This document shows, piece after piece, positions 25,615 to 37,989 of a stretch of 64,000 nt of DNA. A program made the position numbers and the translations under genes. The stretch comes from Echinometra lucunter. Taxonomy: Eukaryota > Echinodermata > Echinoidea > Camarodonta > Echinometridae. Location of the stretch: the NCBI GenBank assembly GCA_029962745.1, contig JAPZVO010000102.1, positions 28,672-92,671 of the forward strand. The letters run 5' to 3'. The notes beneath the pieces were generated by a model. It saw only the letters and a program-made list of their open reading frames with translations, did not search any database and was not told the origin of the DNA. Position 1 is the first letter of the stretch; each line of letters opens with the position of its first letter.

Positions 25615-26043
25615 GTACGCTAATTACACTTTCTATACCTTTGCAGAAAAAAACATATTTTTCTTCTTCTAATCATCATTATTATTATTGAACCAATGTA
25701 GCATCAAACATGTGTATTCATGTATTTGACAACTGTTTGAATTACCGACAATTTTCATCAATATACCCTCCCTTACCATAATATTGCAACATAGCTAAAT
25801 TGCGTATGCTTTGAGAGTTTTAAGGCATTCTGTATTTTGTGTTGTTTGTTTTAACATTGAATGTTTTCTACCATTTGTGGTAAAAATAGAGAGAGAATTT
25901 GTTCTTTTCTGTCCTGAGAGCAGTACATAATCTTGACTCGGTCATGTCTAAAACAATGGCGAAGACAAAAAAAAAAATAAGCAAACAAAGGAAACAAATG
26001 ACCAACCATTCTGGGAGGTTGGGGTTCAGCAACATATAATAAA

Positions 26044-26116
26044 GGCGTGAAGAATTCGCTGATCGAAGTGTGTTGAATATATTAAAATTTATTTCACTAA
26101 GCGAATTCTTCACCCC
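26044..26116. repeat. Short hairpin with EcoRI-like stem
   Basis: gtgaagaattcgct faces agcgaattcttcac with about 45 bp between them. Confidence 0.5.
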
Positions 26117-26132
26117 GCACTCCTATATGGGC

Positions 26133-26925
26133 TATAGACCAATTTCACCTCCGGTTTATGTATTTGGCCCTCTATCGGCGACGCCATTGCTGCGGTGGGC
26201 AGGCGCGCTGACCGCGATTGGCTCTGTGTACAAAATGAATGTAAGATATGAGATATACCCTGATATTGTTCCATTTACTTTATTCTAGATCAATAAAATA
26301 AAGCATGGATACATGGGTAGATGAGGTAAGACAATGGTCATATCTGACGGATAAAGGTATGATGTATTTTTGTACTTTCGATGGTTTTTCAACTTATTTT
26401 TGTCAGTAAAGGTTCGATTGAAGCATAGAAGCTGTAGTAAACGTGAGCCCTCAATCTTACCCTGTTTACAAAGTCATGTTTTCACTCATTAAATTTTACG
26501 CCAAAGTACATAATGATAATGTTTCTTGACTTCAAAGTCCTTTCTGTTGATGTTTTACCCACTGGCGACGAATTCCTTCACAGTGCTTACGGAAACCTGT
26601 GTTGGGAGTACGGCTTCTCACTCAAAAAGGCTTCATGAGTCAAAAGCGAGTGAATTTCGCACTCGGTTAGCTTCCAATTTCTAAACTTTCTCCAATTCTT
26701 GTGGCATCTGAGCACCGCACAGTTGCGACCTGAACTTCCCTGATAATTTCTCATTGCAAATATTAAAAGAAATATGCATATGTTGGTCAAAATAGACAAA
26801 AAATCGTATGAATGTACATAACGCGCCATTGACTTGTGTACTATAAAAGTTGGAGCGCCAACCGCAGTATGTCGAACTGTGTCGAACAGTCTGCTGCCCT
26901 CTTGCGTTGTGGGATTGGTCTATAG
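26133..26925. mobile_element. 0.8 kb MITE with TATAGACCAATTTCAC ends, copy A
   Basis: The left tatagaccaatttcacc is mirrored by ggattggtctata at the right. Copy B at 34993-35785 is similar over its full length. Short frames inside are unconserved and no transposase is present. Confidence 0.8.
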
Positions 26926-26976
26926 TACGGGAGAATACCCCATGCAGGAGTTCAGTCTCTGTATGGAGGCGGTCAG

Positions 26977-27085
26977 TGTGACCCGGCACGCGAAATGTAT
27001 GACCCGGGATGCGAAATTTATGACCCCGGATGCGAAATTCATGACCCGGGACGCGTAATTTGTGACCCGGGAAGCAAATGTTGCG
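26977..27085. repeat. Tandem repeat, about 21 bp, ATGACCCGGGATGCGAAATT
   Basis: Five degenerate copies containing tgacccggga and gcgaaat. Abuts the right end of the MITE. Confidence 0.75.
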
Positions 27086-27139
27086 TCCCAGTCGCGAAAT
27101 CCGTGTCCAATGGCCACAAAATTCACGGCGCACATGACC

Positions 27140-28876
27140 TATTGTCGAGTGTACTCCAGGTCAACTATACGACGACATGGACGAAACCCGAAATATGTTA
27201 CTTTCGCAAGCGTTCGCCGCTCATTGTGATAATCCATAGTAATAGACCCTTATAACATTTAATTCGAGACAGTATTATGGGCGAGTCGTTTTGCAGCAGA
27301 TCATGGTCATGATGATTACATGATTTCAGTTTCCGAATTACACTTAGATTTGAGGGCACATTTGCAATCTTGCAATAGTGAGACATGTTATTCATATTCA
27401 CGGAGCTTTTAAATAGTTTAGAGTATATATATATATCCCTTTGTACCCCAGCACCCACTCCTTATCCTGTTTGAGTGTTGTTGTTGTTGTTTTAAAATCA
27501 CATTCGAATTTAGCGACATTCTCACTATAGTGATGGTTTCAATAACAATAATTTCTTTGCAGGAATTTCAGTTTATTTCATCAAAGTGTGTGGACAGAAA
27601 TTGTTTTTGCCGCCAATGGTGAATTCCTGCTCTGTAATAGCAGCTGTTTAGCACCATTTCACCAGAGAAATGTGTGTTTCATTAATATGATGTTGCTTGC
27701 CTAAATTTTATATCCTTCAAGAAAAACTATTTCGGATGCAAAGAAATATTTGGCAATGAAGTGGATTTTTTATTCGTACTCCACATCGATTTTTACAATG
27801 TAATCTCATTCTTTTCTTAATATCTACTTCTTATCCAGCTCTGTTTCTCCGTGATCATTAGGCGTATATCATTTCCCTATTCATGTTTTCATTCTTCCAA
27901 TATTTTTCTCTAACGCTGGCCCTTCTAATTATCATTTCCATTGTCTACAATTATAACCTTTTCCCATTAGAATTCGTTTCCCTCCTTTCCCCACTCTTTT
28001 CTTTTATTTGCCTTGCATCCCTCCCCATTTCTCCCTGTTTAAGTCCCTAATTTCTTGAGGAATCAGGAACGAGTGTCCACGTGAAAAAAACGTAGTTTGT
28101 AATAGCAATTCCTCAAACGAACAATTTTACATGCAAATGATAACTTGCTTTTTTAAGCAACAAAGATTTACAAGAATCATAGGCCTAACGCTAATTCTAT
28201 AGCCCTGAAAGATTTCTGTACCGACACCAGCTATACTACACATTTACCATTGTACAATTCGACCAACAGATGTGCCCTTTATTGTACAATGTACTGGTTT
28301 GCAATTGCCTCTGCTAATAATGGGGGCTTTTGAGATTTATTGTAGGGTTTGAATGCCGAGGCCCATGAGCGAGTTTTTGTTGGGAATTTAGCATTGCAAT
28401 CTCCTTGAAATTACCTCATTAAATTACTTTTGAAAGTGCTTCCTCATCTGATATTGTTCCACATGTATCATTTAACAAGTCTACCGATTTTGGTGCTTTT
28501 AAAAAAAGTGCACAGTTTAGCCAAAACTCGGAGACGCTCTACTAGTAACCGAAACAGAGATTATTCTTGACTAACGCTTTTCAAACGCTTTTTCATAGTA
28601 GGAATTGAAATACTCTTCGCATAGACGTCTTCCAAATTATACTTTTTACTTAAAAAAAAATAATTATGCATTAGATTTCAGACTGACTCAAGATCGGTGA
28701 TGTTTTTGAACTTTTTTTTAAAAAGGAAAACATGATCCTCTTATCAGAATTTTTTCAGAATAGCGGGGAAGGGGGGGGGGGGCCCGAAACTTTTCGCATA
28801 ATACGACTCTATAATATTATCGCTGATGTTTCATTATTATAATCCTCAACATTACGTAAATATTCTTTATTATCAT
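27140..28876. other. Intron sequence without recognised genes
   Basis: AT-rich, with a G10 run near 28773. No Ig-like exon was found between 25614 and 37990. Confidence 0.4.
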
Positions 28877-29120
28877 CATTGTGGTAGTAGTAGTAATAGT
28901 AGCAGTAGTAGTAGCACTAGTAGTAACAGCTGCAGTAGTAGTAGTAGTAGCAGCAGTATTAGTAGCAGTAGTAGTAGTAGTGGTAGTAGTACCAGCAGCA
29001 GTAGCAATAGTAGTAGCAGCAGTAGTAGCAGTAGTAGAAGCAGTTGTAGCAGTAGTAGTAGCAGCAGTAGCAGTAGTAGTAGTAGCAGTAGTAGTAGCAG
29101 TTGTAGTAGTAGTAGTAGCA

Positions 29121-29162
<42 letters not shown>

Positions 29163-29515
29163 CTAGTAGTAGCAGTACCAGTAGCAGTAGCAGCAGCAGT
29201 TGTAGCAGTAGTGGTAGCAGTAGAAGCAGTAGTAGTAGTAGCAGTAGAAGTAGCAGTAGTAGTAGCAGTAGCAGCAGCAGCGGTAGGAGCAGCAGCAGTA
29301 GTAGTAGTAGCAGCAGTAGCAGCAGCAGCAGTAGTAGCAGCAGCAGTAGTAGTAGGAGTAGCAGTAGCAGTAGTACTAGTAGCAGTAGCAGCAGCAGCAG
29401 TAGTAGCAGCAGCAGTAGTAGTAGGAGTAGTAGTAGTAGCAGTAGTAATAGCAGTAGCAGCAGTAGTAGTAGCAGCAATGGTAGCAGTAGTGGTAGCAGT
29501 AGCAGCAGGAGTAAT
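28877..29515. repeat. (AGT/AGC)n trinucleotide array, 0.64 kb
   Basis: Almost pure agt/agc units. All six frames stay open and give poly-Ser, poly-Val/Ala, poly-Leu or Tyr/Cys strings of 200 or more residues. These are artefacts of the repeat. It abuts the foldback element at 29523. Confidence 0.95.
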
Positions 29516-30686
29516 AGAAAATGGACCTAACCTTGTTTTGGGATATATACAATGTTTTTTGGTGGTTTCTTGTCAATTCGAGGGTGCTGATTCCAAATCT
29601 GAATGATGCCACTCGTTTTACCTTGAGCATTTTCCGCAAATTGGCAAAATCCAAAATGACCGCCAAAAATAGGAATTTGACTCTGAAAATCACAATTACT
29701 CGCATTTTATGACCATTTATTCTATTTAACTTGATACATTTTTGTTCCTTGAGTTACTTTAGGTGCAAATGCAGGTCACTTTTCATTTCTCGTCTATATA
29801 TGTGGCATTTCGGGCGCATTTTAATTCAAAATGGCCGCCACTCATATATACATGTACAGTATGAAGGGCAAACAATGCGCATGGAAATATGGAATTATGT
29901 TACTGTTTTTCCCGCCAGATACCTACACTCTCAACAAGTTTTCCATACAGATAAAGGTGTATTTTCATTTTTAGTAGATATAATGTGGTATTTAAGGCGC
30001 AATTTCAATTCAAAATGGCCGCTACTCAAATATTCACGTACAATATGAATGGCAAGCAATACTCATGGAAATATGGAATAATGTTACTGTTTTTTTTCTG
30101 CCAGATACCTACACTCTTATCAAGTTTTCCATGCAAATGCAGGTGTATTTTCATTTTTAGTTGGTATATGTGGTATTTCGGGCGCAATTTCAATTCAAAA
30201 TGGCCGCCACTTCTATACAGGTACAATATGAATGGCAAAGAATATAAAGTATTTCTATGTTTTTCCTGCCAGATACCTGCACTCTTATCAAGTTTTCCAT
30301 GCTGATTACAAATCTCAAAGGCTGTACTATTACCAAAGGGCTGTTCTGTTTTGATACAAAAATCCAAAATGGCCGCCAAAATTATGCTTTCACAGGGAAC
30401 CTATAACAGGACACATTTGATGCTTATTTGCCTCAGTATTTTGAACATCCTAACCTTCATTTGCTTTAATCTCGTCAAACGAAGTTGACTTTGCACTTAG
30501 ATCAAATATCTTTGTGATAAGGGCATAAATTGAACATCCAAATGGAAATGATGTAAAGTTATACACCACCAACAAATCAAAATGAACGGCACTTCTTTCT
30601 GTTCTTCTGTTCTGTCACCACATCTGTCGCCAGATGCACTTTGGCAACATGAGTTTTATTCAGTATCGTCTTCAGAGCTTTCACTT

Positions 30687-30932
30687 TCATTGTCTCTTGA
30701 AGGTCTTTTTTAATGGATTTTGACAGTGGACATCAGCCCCACATGGGCAAAATTCATTGCAGACTAAAGACAATTTTGTGCAGCCACTCAGCGCAGACCA
30801 GCAGTTGCCCTTGCAACCATACTCGATGATGTTCAGTCCATCGTCCGGTGCCACTGGATGATCATCTGCCAGATAAATAAGGTGAAGAGAAGATGACCTC
30901 TTTGCATGACCACTCATTCTGCAGAGGATCAA
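30687..30932 (-). pseudogene. Cys-rich segment, left arm of the foldback (inverted copy)
   Basis: Minus-strand frame with LIYLADDHPVAPDD then GCKGNCWSALSGCTKL. It is homologous to the right-arm copy, but the first Cys is Tyr and another Cys is Ser, and its C-terminal extension differs. The copies have diverged, so the duplication is not recent. Confidence 0.5.
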
Positions 30933-31189
30933 AAGTTACAACCACCTTCTAGCCCTCTGGTATTTGCCGGGTGCACAACTGATCAAATATCAACTTGATG
31001 ACTTGTTTTTTGTTTGCAGTGATGTTAAGAATTATGCTTTGTTTACTAAGAAGACTGGTTGAAAGTGTCACCTGCAACCAAAACTGTGTAGCCTTCCATC
31101 TATCATGGCTGCATTTTGACCTCATTGTAAGCATGCCAGTTATAAAACAGCTTTGTGGATGGCTGCTGGTAAGTCTGGACCTCCCATTT

Positions 31190-31384
31190 TTGATCCTCCA
31201 GAATGAGTGGTCAAGGAAGTCATCATTTCTTCACCCTGTCTATCTGGCAAATGATCATACAGTGGCTCCTGAGGTTATACTGAACACCATCAAGTGTGGT
31301 TGCAAGGGCGACTGCAGGTCTACACTGTGTGGCTGTACAAAATTGCCTTCAGTCTACACTGAATTTTGCCGATGTCCGAGATGA
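31190..31384 (+). pseudogene. Cys-rich C-terminal segment, right arm of the foldback
   Basis: A frame ending HPVYLANDHTVAPEV, then CGCKGDCRSTLCGC and TEFCRC before a stop. Cysteine spacing is CxC-x3-C-x4-CxC-x10-CxC. Similar zinc-knuckle-like tails occur in invertebrate transposon-associated proteins; that comparison is from memory. The upstream part of the frame (31023-31190) has no recognised domain. Confidence 0.5.
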
Positions 31385-32449
31385 TATCCGCAGCCAAAAT
31401 CCATGAAAAACCCTCAGAAGACATTGATGAAAGTGAAAGCTCTGAAGACGATACTGAATAAAACTCATGTTGCCAAAGTGTAGCCTGTGGTAACTGAATT
31501 GGAGAGAGAATTGAAAGAGGTGCCGCCCATCTTGATTTCTTGGTGACTGGATGTTCAATTTATGCCCTTATCACAGGTATATTTGATTTAAGTGCAAAGT
31601 CATCTTTGATCATATTAAAGCAAATGGAGATTGGGACGTTCAAAATATTGAGGCAAATAAGCATCAAAGGTGGTCCATTTATAGGTTCCCTGCGGAAATC
31701 ATGATTTGGGCGGCCATTTTGGATTTTGTATTAAAAAAGAACAACCCTTTGTTAATAGCAGAGGCATGAGATTTGTGATAAGCATGGGAAACTTGACAAG
31801 AGTGCAGGTATCTGGCAGGAAACACAATAAAATACTTCATATTTCCATGCATATTGTTTGCCATTCATATTGTACATTATGAGTGGCGGCCATTTTGAAT
31901 TGAAATTGCGCCCTAAAAACCACATATATCTACCAAAAATGAAAATACACCTGCATTTGCATGGAAAACTTGATGAGAGTGTAGATATCTGGCAGAAAAA
32001 CAGTAACATAATTCCATATTTTCCATCGTATTGTTTGCCATTCATACGTTACATGTATATATGAGTGGCGGCCATTTTGAATTGAAATTGCACCCTAAAT
32101 ACCACATATATCCACTAGAAATGGAAATTGACCTGCATGTGCACAAGACTTAACTCAAGGAACAAAAATGTATGAAGTTTAATGAAATAAATGGTCATAA
32201 AATGCAAGTAATTGTGATTTTCAGGGTGGAATTCCTATTTTGGGCGGCCATTTTGGATTTTGCCAATTTGCGGAAAATGCTCAAGGTTACACGAGTAGCA
32301 TCATTCAGATTTGGAATCAGCACCCTCGAATTGACAAGAAACCACCAAAAAACATTGTATATATCGCAAAACAAGGTCATGTGTCCTCTAGCCTGGACTA
32401 TTGTCACCAATCGTCACAATCCCCGGTCACAATCAAGTCCGCAACTTTT

Positions 32450-32720
32450 GAGTTTGTGTTACGGGACATTTTGGTAAACTGCACATTTTGGTAACAAAGC
32501 CAAAATGTGCAGTTACCAAAATGTACAGTACCATGTTGCTGCACCTTTTGGTAACTGCGCATTGCAGTAACGGAGATTTGTGATCAAAATGTGCCGGAAG
32601 TGCACCTATACCTGCCGGGAACCTACGGTTACCAAAATGTGCAGTTAATAAGTGATTTGCATGCACATTTTGGTCTACTGCACAATTTTGGTAACGGAGC
32701 TTCGAGACCATGTCCTGGAT
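32450..32720. repeat. Cluster of ACATTTTGGTAAC / GTTACCAAAATGT palindromic units
   Basis: At least seven forward and inverse copies around gcacattttggtaac. A small related cluster is at 36202-36250. Confidence 0.75.
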
Positions 32721-32894
32721 AGTTATGATAGCCCTACCAAAATACCTGTAATATTTAATTGTTTTTAGAGGTATTTGTGTAGAATAAAGCCTCGATTGGT
32801 TTGTTGCGGGGCGGGAGGGGGAATCTCTGTTGTTTTTCGAGAGGAAGTTTTATATTGAGGGCACTGTGCCCTGCCACCCTAGGAACGCCGCCTT

Positions 32895-33000
32895 TGCCAG
32901 TTAGGGTGTGTGTGGGGGTGTGTGTTTGTGTGTTGTGTTAGGATGTGTGAGTGGGTGCGTGTGGTGTGTTTTGTGGGTTTGTGGGTTTGAGGTAGGGTGC
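32895..33000. repeat. GT-rich low-complexity tract
   Basis: tgtgtgtgggggtgtgtgtttgtg-type sequence. Confidence 0.75.
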
Positions 33001-33002
33001 CG

Positions 33003-33085
33003 TGGTCCTGTGGTTGATGCCGCTTATCTGGAGACACTTGTCTGAAGACGCGAGGATCGGGATGTTCGATCCCCGGCATGACACA
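33003..33085 (+). repeat. tRNA-like SINE head
   Basis: gtggtcctgtggttgatgccgc resembles an A-box region, and gatgttcgatccccggc resembles a B box about 50 bp later. The arms do not fold into a good tRNA. A G-rich run follows at 33167-33188. Confidence 0.4.
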
Positions 33086-33359
33086 TCTACATTGCTCTTT
33101 TATCGTATATCAAATAGATTAACGAGCTATTGGCATATTGATATCAACCAACATGTGCATGTTTGGGGAGGGGGGGGGGGGGGGGAGGGTATTTAAAAAG
33201 AGGGTGATCAGCTTGAGCGAAAGACGCTATACCGTCTTCCCTCTTAAGCGTCTTCGAAGAGGCGAAACCACGATAACTCCCCTCAAGGTCGATGTATTTG
33301 CTAGGCTCAACGCAGTCGTTATTTCATAATTCCCGAAAAGATTTTCACAAGAAAATACG

Positions 33360-34830
33360 GATAGGAAAAAAAAAAAAAAGAAATATCAAAGAACAACATA
33401 AGGATGATAGAGAGAATATAAACGGGTAAAAACAAAGAATAATATTGGAAAAGTCAAACAAAGAATAACAAGGAAAAATAGAAAAAAGATAGAAAGATAA
33501 AAACAACAAGATAATTATGAAAGAGGACAGGAGAAAACAAGGGAAAGATAGAATAGAAGAAAGGATAAAACAAAGAATAACATAAAAAGAGACTGAAAGA
33601 TAAGAACATTGAAGGAATAGCAAATAATAACATGAGAAAAGATTGAAAGATAAGATAGAAGGAAAAACAGAATAACACAACGAAAGATGGAAAGGATGAT
33701 AGGAGAAAGGATAAGGAAAGATAAAAAAGGAGAAAACAGAATAACAGAAAAGATAGAAAACATAGAATAACATAAGAAAACATTGAAAGATAAGACAGAA
33801 GGAATAGCAATGATAAACATAATGAAAGATAGGAAAGAAGAAAAGAGAAAACAAAGAATAACATAAGAAAACAATGAAAGACAAGAATATAGAAGGAATA
33901 ACAAAGAATAACATAAGAAATGACGGAAAAAGAAGAATATAGAAGAAAAGGGTAAAAAAAGAAAGATAGAAAAGAAGATAGGAAAAACAAAGATTAACAC
34001 AAGAATAGACTGGAAGATGAAAAGATAGAAGGAATAACAAAGAATAACCTACGGAAAGATAGGAAAGAAGATACAATAGGGGAAAACAAAGAATAACATA
34101 AGGACAATATAAAAAGATAAGAAGATAGAAGGGATAACAAAGAATGAAATAAATGAGGAAAGATGGAAAAGATGATAGGATAATACAAATAATGAAATAA
34201 GAAAATACTGAAACATAAGCACATAGAAGAAATAACAAAGAATAGCATAATGAAAGAGAGGAAAAGAAGAAAGGAGAAAACAAAGAAAAACATAAGAAAA
34301 TACAGAAAGATAAGATATAGAAAAAATAACAAAGAATAACATGAGAAATGACTGAAAGAGAAGATGATAGAAGAAAAAGCAAAGAATAGCATAAGGAAAG
34401 ATAGAAAGGAAGATAGGAGAAAACAAGGAATAACATAAGGATAGATAGAAAAGAAGAAACGAGAAAAAAATCATAACTAAGGAGACAGAAATATATAAAA
34501 AAAATTGAAGGAAAAACAAAGAATAACATAAGAAAATATGGAAAGAGAAAATGGAAGAGGAAAACAAAGAACAAAATAAGGAAAGATAGAAAAGAAGAAA
34601 TGAAAATCAAAGAATAACATAAGAAAAGACGAAAAATGAAGAAGATAGGATGAAAATGAGTAGCATAAAAAAACTTAGAAACGAAATTATGTTGCTAAAA
34701 CAAACACTAACATAATGAAAGATATATAAGTCAAGTAATAACATAGTGAAAGACTGAAAGAGAAAAAGATTGAATAAAAAAACAAAGAATAACACTATAG
34801 TAAAGACAGAAAAGAAGATGAAAAGACAGA
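33360..34830. repeat. Purine-rich minisatellite, 1.5 kb
   Basis: Repeats of aacaaagaataacataagaaaa and agatagaaggaa with a period of about 50 bp and its multiples. Frames of up to 421 codons on the minus strand are Phe/Leu/Ser-rich artefacts of the repeat. Confidence 0.88.
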
Positions 34831-34992
34831 AAACAGCACAGGGAAAATTTGTAACTGGAAAGCTAAACCGCCCCTCAAACACATGTTGCCAGATGGACCA
34901 CACACAGCGAAATCGACTGCTTGCAAATTTGCTAAATCAGGCTGTTGTCCACATCTACAGGCTGTATTTAGCACTCTGAAACGAACATAGCA

Positions 34993-35785
34993 TATAGACC
35001 AATTTCACCTCCGGTTTATGTATTTGGCCCTCTATCGGCGACGCCATTACTGCAGTGGGCAAAAGCGCTGACCCCGATTGGCTCTGTGTACAAAATGAAT
35101 GTAAGATATGAGATATGCCCTGATATTGTTCCATTTACTTTATTCTAGATCAATAAAATAAAGCATGGATACATGGGTTGATGAGGTAAGACAATGGCCA
35201 TATCTGACAGATGAAGGTATGATGTATATTTGTACTTCCGATGGTTTTCCAACTTAGTTTTGTCAGTAAAAGTTCGATTGCAGCATAGAAGCCGTGGTAA
35301 ACGGGAGCCCTCAATCTTACCCTGTTTACAAAGTCATGTTTTCACTCATTAGGTTTTACGCCAAAGTACATAATGATAATGTTCCTTGACTTCAAAGTCC
35401 TTTCTGTTGATGTTTTTACCCACTGGCGACGAATTCCTTCACATTGCTTAGGGAAACCTGTGTAGGGAGTACGGCTTCTCACACAAACAGGCTTCATGAG
35501 TCAAAAGCGAGTGAATTTCGCACTCCTTAGCTTCCAATTTTTAAACTTTCTCCAATTCTTGTGGCATTTGAGCACCGCAGAGCTGCCACCTGAACTTCCC
35601 TGATAATTTATCATTGGAAATATTAAAATAAATCTGCATGTATTTGTCAAAAATAGATAAGAATCGAACGATTGTACATAACGCGCTATTGACTTGTGTA
35701 CTATAAAAGTTGGAGCGCCCACCGCATTATGTCGAACTGTGTCGAACAGTCTGCTGCCCTCTTGCGTTGTGAAATTCGTCTATAG
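34993..35785. mobile_element. 0.8 kb MITE, copy B
   Basis: Same family as 26133-26925, in the same orientation; ends tatagaccaatttcacc and gaaattcgtctata. Confidence 0.8.
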
Positions 35786-36644
35786 AATATTTTTTATTTT
35801 TTTTTTTTAAATGACATGGCAAATTTCAAAAAGCTGTGGTCAATCCATCGGAAATATACTGTTCTCCTAAAAAATCACATTAATTCACTGCACGAGTAAA
35901 ATACAAACTGCACCGACGGTGTTGAATGTGAAGGTGCAAGGACAAGTTTTGGACATAGTCGGGATTTCTTCATAGGGTTGTGCATCATGTGCGACACTCC
36001 TTGAGGTCGCCGGACGTATTATTACGTCATAGGGGCGTCATAGAAAGACGCTATAGCGAGAAGTCGCTCTAGCGTCTTTCGCTCAAGCTAGGGTATGCCA
36101 GGATTTGGGCATGGGTGTGTGAATGTAGGGGAGAAAGACAGTGCAATAAAGAGGAACGACTATATTCTGAGTGTGATTCGTGAGGTTACCGTCAATGTCC
36201 TGCACATTTTTGGTAACAAAACCAAAATGTGAAATTTACCAAAATGTGGGGTAACAGTGTGATGCCATACGCCGTATATAGTATCCGTGAATAGTAGTAC
36301 TATTAACGGCTCGTGACGTCAGATGTTACCCTTCATGGCAAATTTGCTCATTCGCATGAAGCTGGTGGGAATTGTATTTTATCACATTATACGCATTGGA
36401 CCATTCAATTTCAGAGATTCTTGTAATGACAATACAATAGTGGAACTAGACACTTTGACACTCATCCAAACCCTCATAACTTTTGTTGTTGTTGTTGTTC
36501 CGGCAGTCTTGTGCGCCTCAGAATAGGATTTTTCTAGATAGATGGCGCCTTACAAATGCCTATTGTTATTATTATTCTTGCTGTTATTATTATTAGTATT
36601 ATTATTATTATCATCATTAACATTATTATGTTAATGAAGTATAT

Positions 36645-37147
36645 AATAGTAGTAATAGTAATAGTACCAGTACTAGCGGCAGTAGTAGAAGCAGCAGTAG
36701 CAGTAGTAGTAGCAGTAGTAGCAGTAGTAGTAGTAGTAGCAGTAGTAGTAGCAGTAGCAGAAGTAGAAGTAATGTTAGTAGTAACAGTATTAGTAGTAGC
36801 AGTAGCAGTAGTAGTAGTAGTAGTAGTAGAAGTAGCAGTACTAAAAGTAGCAGTAGTAGCAGCAGTAGAAGCAGTAGCAGTAATAGTAGTAGTAGCAGTA
36901 GCACTACCAGTAGCAGAAGTAGCATTAGTAGCAGCAGTAGTAGCAGTAGCAGTAGCAGTAGCAGTAGCAGTAGCAGTAGCAGTAGTAGTAGCAGTAGTTG
37001 TAGTAGCATTAGCAGAAGTCGTAGTAGTAGCAGTAGTAGAAGCAGTAGTAATAGCAGTAGTAGCAGTAGTAGTAGCAGTATTAGTAGCAATAGTAGTGGC
37101 AGTAGAAGCAGTAGTAATAACAGTGGTAGTAGTAGCAGTAATATCAA

Positions 37148-37192
<45 letters not shown>

Positions 37193-37513
37193 CAGTAGCA
37201 GTACTAGCAGTACTAGTAGTAGCAGTAGTAGCAGCAGAAGTAGCAGTAGCAGTAGCAGTAATAGTTGTAGCAGTAGTAGCAACAGTAGTAGCGGTAGCAG
37301 TGCCAGTAGTAGAAGTAGCAGTAGCAGTAGTAGAAGTAGCAGTTGTAGCAGCAGTAGTAGTAGTAGTAGTAGTAGTAGCAGTAGTAGCAGTAGTAGTAGT
37401 AGTAGTAGTAGTAGAAGTAGCAGTAGTAGTAGTATTAGTAGTAGCATTAGTAGTCGTAGTAGTAGTAGTAGTAGTAGCAGTTGTAGCAGTAGTAGTAGTA
37501 GTAGCAGTAGAAT

Positions 37514-37552
<39 letters not shown>

Positions 37553-37685
37553 AAGTAGTAGTAATAGCAGCAGCAGCAGCAGTATCAGTATTAGTAGTAG
37601 TAGTAGCAGTAGAAGTAGCAGTAGTAGTAGTAGTAGTAGCATTAGTAGCAGTAGTAGTAGTAGCAGCAGCAGCAGCAGCAGTAGT
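36645..37685. repeat. (AGT/AGC)n trinucleotide array, 1.04 kb
   Basis: Continuous agt/agc units. Open in all frames, with frames of 338-403 codons of Thr/Ala, Val or Leu that are artefacts. It ends about 300 bp before the protease exon. Confidence 0.95.
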
Positions 37686-37989
37686 TTTCAATATTTTTTT
37701 TACTTTTTCAAGCCTGATCATGCTTGAAGTTGCTAAGAAAAAATGTGTTAATGGTGGCTTCCCATAAAGTCAACTTTGTAGGCAAAGACTTGACTGCTCT
37801 TGCGTTAAAAGCAATGACAACATGAATGAAACAGAGAGTTTATTTTACCTTCCAGTCACCCGGCATTTTGGTGGATTTTGAACTTTTCATTGAACTGTAC
37901 AACCTTATTCAAAATTTTTAAAAATGGGTAATGTCACTCCCGGATTTGAGATTCTGACTTTCTTATCTATACTGTTTTTGCATTTCTAG

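Larger units (their letters stand above)
29523..32385. mobile_element. Foldback element, 2.9 kb, with long inverted arms of tandem repeats
   Basis: The outer ends ccttgttttgggatatatacaatgttttttgg and its inverse (about 32345-32380) define arms of some 1.2-1.4 kb. Each arm holds four or five copies of a unit of about 180 bp marked by aaaatggccgcc (29829, 30013, 30197, 30366; inverse near 31710, 31885, 32065, 32245). The inner arms carry a Cys-rich coding segment in opposite orientations, separated by about 250 bp of unique sequence (30937-31184). Foldback (FB/TU-like) elements have this form. No transposase was recognised. Confidence 0.78.
33209..36091. mobile_element. Possible 2.9 kb composite bounded by AGCTTGAGCGAAAGACGCT inverted repeats
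   Basis: agcttgagcgaaagacgctat at the left is the inverse of agcgtctttcgctcaagct at the right. Between them lie the purine-rich array and MITE copy B. Target duplications are not clear. Confidence 0.45.

Noticed and set aside
28826..29606. Frames of 200-241 codons of poly-Ser, poly-Val/Ala and poly-Leu
   Set aside because: All frames of an agt/agc trinucleotide array are open; composition is fixed by the repeat.
33345..34610. 421-codon minus-strand frame rich in Phe, Leu and Ser
   Set aside because: Translation of a purine-rich minisatellite; it looks membrane-like only because of base composition.
36534..37767. Frames of 338-403 codons (Thr/Ala, Val, Leu)
   Set aside because: Same trinucleotide-array artefact.
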